Part shown: piece after piece, positions 1 to 5,910 of the stretch | Numbering within the stretch: the first letter of the stretch is position 1 | How the letters are laid out: every line of letters begins with the position of its first letter | NCBI GenBank assembly: GCA_030689795.1 | Contig: JAUYEO010000373.1 | Location: 1 to 12,545 of the forward strand | Source: Desulfobacterales bacterium | GTDB taxonomy: Bacteria > Desulfobacterota > Desulfobacteria > Desulfobacterales > RPRI01 | DNA length: 12,545 nt | Direction: 5' to 3' | Program-made: the position numbers and the translations under genes | Notes under the pieces: generated by a model | Told to the model about the DNA's origin: nothing | The model's database searches: none | Seen by the model: only the letters and a program-made list of their open reading frames with translations

Positions 1-97
1 CGTCATTGCGGCGTACTTATATGTACGCCTCATTCCTCAAGATTCGCGCGCCTTGCATAATGAGCTTTTTACTTTGCCGTCTGGTTTTTGACTTTTA
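1..97. repeat. Arm of a dispersed palindromic repeat, with internal hairpin
   Basis: This stretch holds no gene. It contains a perfect 7-bp stem, GGCGTAC/GTACGCC, around the loop TTATAT (10-29). Further in, ATGAGCTTTTTACTTTGCCGTC (60-81) read on the other strand gives GACGGC..AGTAAAAAGCTCAT, a near match to GACGGCTTCGTAAAAAGTCAT at 12521-12541 and to GGCTTCGTAAGAAGTCAT at 767-784. It therefore looks like one arm of the same repeat family in inverted orientation, cut by the window edge. The family assignment is inferred from these internal matches only. Confidence 0.5.
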
Positions 98-143
98 AGT
101 GTATATTAATGAAGGTAGCCGTCACAGACAGGATATTATAAAG

Positions 144-776
144 ATGTTTATTACATTTGAGGGAATAGAAGGCTCCGGGAAAACGACCCAGATTCGCCAT
201 GCCCTGGAATCCCTGAAGCAAAGAGGAAAGGATTGTATCGTGACCCGTGAACCGGGAGGCACAGTCACAGGCCGGAAGATCCGGGCGATCCTCCTAGATC
301 CTGAAAGCAAGGGGATGGACCCGTCAACCGAGCTTCTTTTGTATATGGCAGACCGGGCTGAACATGTCAGCAAGGTTGTAAAGCCTTCATTATCAGCAGG
401 CAAGACCGTTTTATGCGACCGCTATTATGACGCGACTATTGCATATCAGGGATATGCCCGCGGTTTGGATATGGATTTATTGAGCAAGCTGCACAGACTG
501 ATTATTAATGATTTAAAGCCGGACATAACCATTCTTCTTGACCTTCCGCCCGAAGCCGGGCTTTCACGGGCGTGGAAACAGATAGGGGAAGGTGAAAGGG
601 CGGGAATTGAAACAAGATTTGAGAAAGAGGCGCTCGCTTTCCATGAAAAGGTAAGAAAAGGTTACCTTGAGCTCGCTCGGCTTGAGCCCGGTCGTTTTTT
701 TGTCATTGATGCCCTGAAGGATGAAGATGATGTCAGGCGGGATATAATAAAGGTATTAAGTTTGAGGGCTTCGTAA
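144..776 (+). CDS. tmk: Thymidylate kinase (dTMP kinase)
   Basis: Phosphorylates dTMP to dTDP with ATP in the cytoplasm, a required step of dTTP synthesis. The 210 residues are of normal family length. Visible motifs are the P-loop GIEGSGKTT (7-15), the substrate motif TREPGGT (34-40), the DRY motif (92-94) followed by DATIAYQG, and TRFE (157-160) after the lid. The ATG at 144 is chosen because MFITFEGIEGSGKT is the usual family start and AGGAT lies about 10 bases before it. The upstream GTG at 99 would add 15 residues that match nothing and would start inside the repeat. The last codons, GCT TCG TAA, are part of the repeat GGCTTCGTAAGAAGTCAT, so a repeat insertion may have supplied the stop codon. 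The often-seen neighbour holB is absent. The call is secure; the C-terminal origin is inference. Confidence 0.96.
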   Translation: MFITFEGIEGSGKTTQIRHALESLKQRGKDCIVTREPGGTVTGRKIRAILLDPESKGMDPSTELLLYMADRAEHVSKVVKPSLSAGKTVLCDRYYDATIAYQGYARGLDMDLLSKLHRLIINDLKPDITILLDLPPEAGLSRAWKQIGEGERAGIETRFEKEALAFHEKVRKGYLELARLEPGRFFVIDALKDEDDVRRDIIKVLSLRAS

Positions 777-940
777 GAAGTCATATACTCACTCAATGAG
801 CTTTTTGTGGATTTTTAAATCACTTCGTTAAATCACAAGAAGGTTTGGGCTAACGCCCTCAAAGCCTTGTGATTTTTAACGCTCAGTAATTTAAAAATCT
901 ATTTCACAAAAATCTCAAATCCGTTCGCATATGACTTTTT
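767..940. repeat. Long imperfect palindrome (MITE/REP-like or bidirectional terminator)
   Basis: Nearly the whole tmk-to-cysM gap folds back on itself. Paired arms seen directly: AAGTCATAT (778-786) with ATATGACTT (929-937); GAGCTTTTTGT (798-808) with ACAAAAATCTC (907-917, one mismatch); GATTTTTAAAT (810-820) with ATTTAAAAATC (889-899, perfect); AATCACAAG (831-839) with CTTGTGATT (866-874, perfect); GGGC (847-850) with GCCC (855-858) around TAAC. The left edge starts with the GGCTTCGTAA core that recurs at 12523. A T-run follows the right arm, so it could terminate tmk transcription. It looks like a non-autonomous palindromic element, but no target-site duplication is evident. Confidence 0.8.
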
Positions 941-985
941 TCTCGCTCTTCAATTTTGATGATTACAGACAGGACTGTTATTCTT

Positions 986-3262
986 ATGAGCTACTCCATA
1001 CTCGACACGATAGGAAATACCCCGCTTGTTGAAATAAAAAAGTTGAATCCCAATCCGAAAGTAAGGATTCTTGCGAAGCTTGAGTACTTTAACCCCGGAG
1101 GTTCGATAAAAGACAGGGCTGCCCTCTTTATGATCGAAGAGGGGGAAAAGTCGGGTGAACTTACACGCGACAAAACCATCATAGAGGCGACCAGCGGCAA
1201 TACCGGCATAGGTCTTGCCCTTATATGCTCGGTAAAGGGATACAGGCTGCTTCTTACCATGTCCGAAGCCGCAAGCGTCGAACGCCAGAAAATACTTAAA
1301 GCCCGTGGAGCGGAGATTCTGCTTACTCCCGGACATCTCGGTACAGACGGCGCTATTGAAGAAGTTTACCGCCTTTGCAGGGAAAAACCCAATGCCTATT
1401 TTATGACGGATCAGTTCAATAACAAGGCAAACTGGCAGGCCCATTATTTTGGAACAGCCGAAGAGATATGGAGACAGACTGAAGGAAAAGTAACAATGGT
1501 TGTGGCTACACTGGGAACAACCGGAACCGTGATGGGAATCGCAAGAAGGCTCAAGGAATATAATCCTGATATCATAATCGTAGGAGTCGAACCCTATCTT
1601 GGGCATAAAATCCAGGGTCTCAAGAACATGAAAGAGGCATACAGGCCCGGGATTTATGAAAAGAAGCGCATCGATAAAATAGTGAATATCGATGATGAAG
1701 AAGCCTATGAAGCGGCAAGGCGCCTTGCGAGGGAAGAGGGACTGTTTGTGGGAATGAGCAGCGGCGCTGCAATGGTAATTGCCAGCAACGAAGCGGCTGC
1801 CATGAATGATGGAACGATAGTCGTCATATTCCCGGACAGCGGGGAACGCTATCTGAGCACTTCCCTTTTTGCGGTTAAGGAAAAGATCGAGCTCAAACTC
1901 TTCAACACAATGACAAGGAGCAAGGAGCCCTTCGAGCCTGTTCATCCCGGCAAAGTCTCGGTTTATTCCTGCGGGCCGACAGCCCATGCGAGGATGCATC
2001 CGGGAGAATGCCGGCGGTTTGTTTTTTCGGACCTCTTATGCCGCTATCTCGAATTCAGGGGATATTCGGTAAAGCATATAATGAATATAACGGACCTTGA
2101 CGATAAGACCATAAACGGGTCTGAAAAGGCCGGGGTCGGATTGCCAGAGTTTACCGGGAAACATATAGACCTGTTCATGAAGGATCTCGATCTTCTCCGT
2201 ATCAAGCCTGCCGACGGTTATCCGAGGGCGAGTGAACATGTTGAAGATATGGTGGCGGTTGCCGGAAAGCTTGTTAAAAAAGGCTATGCCTACGAAAAGC
2301 TCCGGTCGCTCTATTTCGACATCTCCCGCTTTGCAGATTACGGAAAATTATCCGGGATCGACCTAAACAAGATAAGAGTCGGTGCAACGGTGGATCTCGA
2401 TGAATATGAAAAGGACAATCCCCGGGATTTTACGCTGATGAAAAGAGCAAAGCTCTCAGAGCTTAAAAGAGGGATATACACCGCAACTGACTGGGGAAAT
2501 GTCAGGCCCTCCTGGCACATCCAGTGCGCTGCAATATCGATGAAATACCTCGGCGAAACTTTTGATATTCACACCAGCAGCAGGGAACTTGTCTTCCCTC
2601 ACCATGAAAATGAAATAGCAATAGCCAAAGCTTTGACCGGAAAACCTCTTGCAAAATTCTGGATGCACTGCGAGCGGGTGCTTGTTGACGGCAAAAAGGT
2701 GGATGAGACAAAGGAGAGACTCTCAATCTCAGACCTTGTCAACACCGGCTATACGGGCAGGGAGATAAGATTCTGGCTGATATCGAACCACTACAGAAAG
2801 CCGGTTATCTTCTCGGCGGAAAGGCTTGAGGATGCAAGGAAATCTTTAAACAGGCTTGACACGTGCGTTCGTGCCCTTTGTGATGTTGCGGGGAGTGAAC
2901 CATACGCTGAGCTTGACCAGCTTCTTTATGACATAAAAAGCGGTTTTACGGGCGCCATGGATGACGATCTCAACATATCCGCCGCCCTTTCTTCCATATT
3001 CAGAATAGTAAGACAGTTAAACGTTCTGGTTGTGAATAAAAAAATAGATGCGGACGGAGCGTCAAAGATTATCGAGGCATTCCGCTATATAGATTCGGTG
3101 CTCAATTTCTTCGACTTTGGAAGCTGCCTTTATGACCCGGAAGTAAAACGCCTTCTTGAAGAACGTGAGAAGGCGAGGGAAGATAAGAACTGGACTCTTG
3201 CCGACAGCATACGCGAAAAGCTTGAATCGCTGGGGGTTAAGGTAAGAGATCATAAAATCTGA
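986..3262 (+). CDS. Fusion: CysM-type cysteine synthase + cysteinyl-tRNA-synthetase-like domain
   Basis: Residues 1-300 are a PLP-dependent cysteine synthase that would make cysteine from an activated serine and sulfide. The PLP lysine K42 lies in NPGGSIKDR (the CysM/CBS form), with SGNTG (70-74), the phosphate loop GTTGT (177-181), SSGA (258-261) and FPDSGERYLSTSLF. Residues 302-758 align along a complete class I CysRS, beginning with LKLFNT where a free CysRS would start and ending with its typical C-terminus (NWTLADSIREKLESLGV). The zinc/cysteine-binding ligands C329, C514, H539 and E543 are present, as is TDLDDK (369-374). However HIGH reads HPGE (338-341), HGGGxDL reads HTSSREL (529-535), and KMSKS is replaced by KVDET (571-575), so adenylate formation and tRNA charging are uncertain. 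ATG 986 is preferred because MSYSILDTIGNTPLV is a normal CysM start, with AGGA 12 bases upstream; ATG 959 or TTG 956 have no better site. The fusion is certain; the activity of the second half is not. Confidence 0.93.
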   Translation: MSYSILDTIGNTPLVEIKKLNPNPKVRILAKLEYFNPGGSIKDRAALFMIEEGEKSGELTRDKTIIEATSGNTGIGLALICSVKGYRLLLTMSEAASVERQKILKARGAEILLTPGHLGTDGAIEEVYRLCREKPNAYFMTDQFNNKANWQAHYFGTAEEIWRQTEGKVTMVVATLGTTGTVMGIARRLKEYNPDIIIVGVEPYLGHKIQGLKNMKEAYRPGIYEKKRIDKIVNIDDEEAYEAARRLAREEGLFVGMSSGAAMVIASNEAAAMNDGTIVVIFPDSGERYLSTSLFAVKEKIELKLFNTMTRSKEPFEPVHPGKVSVYSCGPTAHARMHPGECRRFVFSDLLCRYLEFRGYSVKHIMNITDLDDKTINGSEKAGVGLPEFTGKHIDLFMKDLDLLRIKPADGYPRASEHVEDMVAVAGKLVKKGYAYEKLRSLYFDISRFADYGKLSGIDLNKIRVGATVDLDEYEKDNPRDFTLMKRAKLSELKRGIYTATDWGNVRPSWHIQCAAISMKYLGETFDIHTSSRELVFPHHENEIAIAKALTGKPLAKFWMHCERVLVDGKKVDETKERLSISDLVNTGYTGREIRFWLISNHYRKPVIFSAERLEDARKSLNRLDTCVRALCDVAGSEPYAELDQLLYDIKSGFTGAMDDDLNISAALSSIFRIVRQLNVLVVNKKIDADGASKIIEAFRYIDSVLNFFDFGSCLYDPEVKRLLEEREKAREDKNWTLADSIREKLESLGVKVRDHKI

Positions 3263-3319
3263 TGTAATAGAAGGCCTTGCCAATCTCCCAATTCACAACA
3301 TTTTCCGATGGGCGGCCGG

Positions 3320-3474
3320 TTAAGTCCAGGGATTCGCCAGAGGGATCTCCGCATGCTTAAAATCTTCTTCGTTTCGCGTCGCAAGAGTCAGCGGTCAATT
3401 TCCGAACGCACGGCGTCCATATTGCGTTGCCGTTCAAGGTCGACGCCTGCCAATGGGGACTGGCGGAAAACTTC
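3320..3474 (-). pseudogene. VapC (PIN-domain) toxin, C-terminal remnant
   Basis: Reading the minus strand from 3388 gives TLATRNEEDFKHAEIPLANP, then W, T and a stop at 3320-3322. This is the ordinary end of VapC/FitB-type PIN ribonucleases: a TLxTRNxxDF strand, then IPLxNPW. Further upstream the frame is broken by a stop, and short pieces such as SPLAGVD (around 3440-3465) and TATQYG occur in other frames, which suggests several frameshifts. The catalytic acidic residues of the N-terminal half are missing and no vapB was found. It is a dead fragment. The last 22 codons are convincing; the extension above 3394 is tentative. With the AAA and transposase pieces it fills the gap between the cysteine fusion gene and the regulator. 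Confidence 0.72.
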
Positions 3475-3582
3475 AGATAAAAAAGCGCAATATATCTCAT
3501 ATCTCTCAAAGTTCAGAAAAGAATGGTTGTGCAAATCAGACTTTTAACAGCTTTTTGCACATCCAGGTTTTATCATCACACC

Positions 3583-4022
3583 ATGATTACTCGAGATATC
3601 GCAGAAAAACTGGTCCGGTCTGCCGCTGAGTATCCTGTGATGACCATCCTGGGTCCTCGCCAATCGGGGAAGACTACGCTGGCCCGAATGACCTTTCCGG
3701 ACAAACCGTATTTTTCACTGGAAGACACGGATATACGAGTTGCGGCCGAAGCCGATCCACGAGGATTCCTCGGCCGGATGGAAGGCGGCGGCATCCTGGA
3801 TGAGGTACAACGTCTGCCGATTCTGCTCTCATACGTCCAGGGGATGGTCGATAAGGGAGGCGGACGGGGGCGGTTTATCCTGACCGGCGGCCATCAACCG
3901 CAACTGCATGAGGCGATCAGTCAGTCGTTGGCGGGCCGAACCGCGTCGGCATTTTCAATCCGCTCCATGTCGATGATCTCTGGGAGACCCTGACCGCACC
4001 TCCGGAGCAGGGTAAATCCTGA
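3583..4022 (+). pseudogene. AAA ATPase of the DUF4143-associated family, truncated and frameshifted
   Basis: From ATG 3583 (MITRDIAEKL) the frame encodes the ATPase core of a common mobile-associated family: Walker A GPRQSGKTT (24-32), YFSLED, Walker B GGILDEVQRLP (69-79), and the sensor stretch FILTGGHQPQLHEAISQSLAGRT (98-120; canonical FILTGSxQ). Intact members run to roughly 380-420 residues with a C-terminal DUF4143 domain. Here the frame is lost just after AGRT and stops at 3991-3993. In the +1 frame FNPLHVDDLWETL continues to a stop at 4020-4022, reminiscent of the LLPLSxxEL segment that normally follows, which suggests a small indel and then loss of the rest. An upstream extension to 3523 is possible but matches nothing. 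It is probably non-functional; its original role is not established for this family. Confidence 0.85.
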
Positions 4023-4031
4023 TTCCCGATA

Positions 4032-4151
4032 TCAACCGGATAATCTCATCAGAACATGCTCCGCCAACATAAAAATCCTGCCCCGCCCGATTCCCTGGAC
4101 AATTACATGACTAAGAGCTAACAGTGCATCAACTCCTGCTTTTCTTGGCAT
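4032..4151 (-). pseudogene. REP-associated Y1 transposase (IS200-like), N-terminal remnant
   Basis: A 39-codon minus-strand frame starts with ATG at 4151-4149, preceded by AGGATGAT, and begins MPRKAGVDALLALSHVIVQG followed by IGRGRIF. This matches the usual start of REP-associated tyrosine transposases (MPRKARIDxPGALHHIIxRG, then IERRxIF). After IF the similarity stops and the frame ends at 4032-4034, so the catalytic HUH pair and tyrosine are gone. The first 27 residues are recognisable with several substitutions, indicating decay. It abuts the broken end of the AAA pseudogene, and the junction may mark a deletion. A full-length relative may move the palindromic repeats seen at both ends of the window, but that is inference. 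Confidence 0.75.
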
Positions 4152-4160
4152 ATCATCCTG

Positions 4161-4186
4161 ATATTATAAAACATTCATATTATAAA
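4161..4186. repeat. Two direct copies of ATATTATAAA
   Basis: ATATTATAAA occurs at 4161-4170 and again at 4177-4186, 16 bases apart, in a very AT-rich patch just upstream (minus strand) of the transposase remnant. On the minus strand this reads TTTATAATAT twice and could be the old promoter of that gene. Nothing else was recognised between 4187 and 4260. Confidence 0.45.
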
Positions 4187-4274
4187 CTATAGATATAAAG
4201 GGTGCCCCCCATATCCCGCAGACAGGTTTCTCAAAGGTCGGGGTGCACTAGGATTTTACAAATAAAGATTTCCC

Positions 4275-4306
4275 TTGACAAAAGTTTGCTTAAAGTGTAC
4301 TTTTGT
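4275..4306 (+). promoter_or_regulatory. Sigma70-like promoter overlapped by an inverted-repeat operator
   Basis: A perfect -35 box TTGACA (4275-4280) is followed after 17 bases by TACTTT (4298-4303), a weak -10 box. Superimposed is the perfect inverted repeat ACAAAAGT (4278-4285) / ACTTTTGT (4299-4306), with 13 bases between. A second, smaller dyad, AAAGT-GT-ACTTT (4292-4303), is nested in it. A dimeric HTH protein bound here would cover both promoter boxes. Since the next gene is an XRE-type regulator, autoregulation is the obvious inference. The predicted start of transcription falls at or within a few bases of the ATG at 4312, implying a leaderless or nearly leaderless mRNA. Confidence 0.65.
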
Positions 4307-4311
4307 TTACT

Positions 4312-4902
4312 ATGAAGACACCTGAAGAAAGTGCAAAGGAGATCTGCCACGCCATCGGGCAACGCATCAGGTCAATACGACAGGAAAAACGTATGACCCT
4401 CGATGAACTGGCACGGAGGACGGGGTTTGGCAAAAGCTATCTCAGCCAGATTGAAAACCTTAAACGCGAGCCGCCCATCAGCACCCTTTCAAAAATTGCT
4501 TATGTCCTCGATGTGGATGTCTTCTACCTTCTGAGCGGCGAGATTCGGCAGGAAGAGGACCAGGGCATTGCCATTGTTAAACCTGCCGAAAGGATGATTG
4601 TCCCGCGGCATTTCGGGAACTTCGGCTATGTATATGAATCAATCACCCATAAGAAAGCCGGCAGATGGATGGATGGTTATGTCGTGACAGTGGGCTTTGA
4701 ATTCCCCCCTGAACCCTTGACTCATGAAGGGCAGGAGTTGGTTTATGTGCTTGAGGGGCGTCTGGAATCCTTTTATGACGGTAAAACCAATGTAGTTGAA
4801 GAGGGCGACTGTCTTTATTTTGACTCGAATAAACCGCACTATTCAAGAAGCATAGGAGATAAACCCGGCAAACTTTTGTTGGTTTTTACATCGAAGAAGT
4901 GA
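4312..4902 (+). CDS. XRE-family regulator with C-terminal cupin domain
   Basis: A 196-residue one-component regulator. Residues 15-70 form a lambda-repressor-like helix-turn-helix (RIRSIRQEKRMTLDELARRTGFGKSYLSQIEN region, with SYLSQIE as the recognition helix). Residues 125-195 form a small cupin barrel with the two motifs LTHEGQELVYVLEG (H138, E142) and GDCLYF..KPH (G165, H176). This architecture usually senses a small metabolite through the cupin fold. The start is ATG 4312; a TTG at 4303 in frame would lie inside the promoter. There is no Shine-Dalgarno sequence before 4312, consistent with a leaderless transcript. It is followed after 49 bases by the lyase gene and probably regulates it and the TRAP genes. 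Repressor or activator cannot be decided, though the operator covering its own promoter favours self-repression. Confidence 0.9.
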   Translation: MKTPEESAKEICHAIGQRIRSIRQEKRMTLDELARRTGFGKSYLSQIENLKREPPISTLSKIAYVLDVDVFYLLSGEIRQEEDQGIAIVKPAERMIVPRHFGNFGYVYESITHKKAGRWMDGYVVTVGFEFPPEPLTHEGQELVYVLEGRLESFYDGKTNVVEEGDCLYFDSNKPHYSRSIGDKPGKLLLVFTSKK

Positions 4903-4937
4903 ATTCCGGTTTCTGAACAGTTACTGGTTGTACCGAC

Positions 4938-4943
4938 AAGGAG
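4938..4943 (+). promoter_or_regulatory. Ribosome binding site that fixes the TTG start of the lyase
   Basis: AAGGAG sits 8 bases before the TTG at 4952, whereas the earlier in-frame TTG at 4928 has no such site. No ATG is available in frame near the conserved start of the protein, so the lyase is read from TTG 4952. Confidence 0.75.
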
Positions 4944-4951
4944 AACATAAA

Positions 4952-5827
4952 TTGAAGAAAACAACACTTTTCAAAAAACTTGTGCTGGATGATGAGATTC
5001 TTGTTTTACCTGGCGCTTATGATGCCCTTTCCGCAAAAATTGTGGAACAAGCTGGTTTTAAGGCTGTAACCTTGGGAGGTTACCCGGCATCAGGTTCGCT
5101 TCTTGCAAAACCGGATGTGTCGCTTCTTACCATGACAGAGATGGTTAACCAGGCAAGATATATCTCAGAGGCAGTAGATATCCCTCTCTTCGTTGATGGC
5201 GACACCGGTCATGGCAATGTGACGAATGTTGCAAGAACAGTGAGAGAATTCGAGAGAGCCGGAGTAGCCGGGCTTTTCATAGAAGATCAGGAATTCCCCA
5301 AACGCTGTGGTCACATGGAAGGGAAGCAGGTGATATCAACGGAAGAGATGATTATCAAAATTAAGGCAGCAGTGGATGCGAGGCAGGATGACGATCTCAT
5401 GCTTATGGCCAGAACAGATTCGCTGGCAGTGTATGGAATTGATGCGGCTATAGAAAGAGCAGTCAGGTTTGCCGAAGCAGGGGCGGACATAATATTTGTA
5501 GAAGCACCACCATCAGTGGAAGACATGAGACGGATCTGCCGGGAGGTGAAAGCGCCGCTGCTGGCAAACATGGTAGAGGGCGGTAAAACTCCGATTATTA
5601 CCACAAAAGAACTTCAAGACATCGGTTATAGTGTCGCAACATTCCCACTCTCAACTCTCTATGCAGCCGCGTATGGAGCGAGGTCGGCAATGGAGACCCT
5701 TTTCAAAACCGGCTCAACATCAGGTTATATGGATAAGATGATTACTTTTACCGACTTCAACAATCTTGTGGGTCTTGAAAAAGTGAGGGCAAAAGAGGCT
5801 TACTACTGCAAAGAACTTTTTGGTTAA
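4952..5827 (+). CDS. Isocitrate lyase/PEP mutase superfamily lyase (2-methylisocitrate-lyase-like)
   Basis: A 291-residue TIM-barrel enzyme of the PrpB / 2,3-dimethylmalate lyase / oxaloacetate decarboxylase group. Visible are PGAYDALSAKI (20-30), VDGDTGHGN (81-89, the Mg-binding aspartates), IEDQ (110-113), the catalytic loop PKRCGHMEGK (116-125) with its cysteine C119, ARTDS (153-157) and FVEAP (182-186). The KRCGH loop marks a carbon-carbon lyase; phosphoenolpyruvate mutases carry a KxNS-type loop instead. Such enzymes split 2-methylisocitrate, 2,3-dimethylmalate or oxaloacetate-like acids to pyruvate or propionate plus a second product. The start is TTG 4952, set by AAGGAG. It lies between an XRE-cupin regulator and a TRAP transporter, which suggests its substrate is imported rather than made by the methylcitrate cycle; no prpC or prpD is nearby. 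The exact substrate is unknown. Confidence 0.88.
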   Translation: MKKTTLFKKLVLDDEILVLPGAYDALSAKIVEQAGFKAVTLGGYPASGSLLAKPDVSLLTMTEMVNQARYISEAVDIPLFVDGDTGHGNVTNVARTVREFERAGVAGLFIEDQEFPKRCGHMEGKQVISTEEMIIKIKAAVDARQDDDLMLMARTDSLAVYGIDAAIERAVRFAEAGADIIFVEAPPSVEDMRRICREVKAPLLANMVEGGKTPIITTKELQDIGYSVATFPLSTLYAAAYGARSAMETLFKTGSTSGYMDKMITFTDFNNLVGLEKVRAKEAYYCKELFG

Positions 5828-5910
5828 ACTGACATATAGCCTGTAAAACCGGAAGTCCTGACGATTTTGCCGCCAATAGATACAACTACCGGCGTAATAC
5901 AGGGAGGACT

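Noticed and set aside
950..1999. 349-codon open frame on the minus strand opposite the cysteine synthase domain
   Set aside because: It is antisense to a strongly conserved coding frame, its translation resembles no family, and it has no sensible start context. It is a shadow of the real gene.
3308..3547. 79-codon plus-strand frame after the cysteine fusion gene
   Set aside because: It is Arg/Ser-rich and matches nothing, while the opposite strand in the same place gives a clean VapC C-terminus.
4202..4248. GTGCCCCCC ... GGGGTGCAC inverted repeat before the XRE promoter
   Set aside because: It has one mismatch, a 29-base loop and no T-run. Pairing this long-range could easily be chance in a C/G-rich patch.
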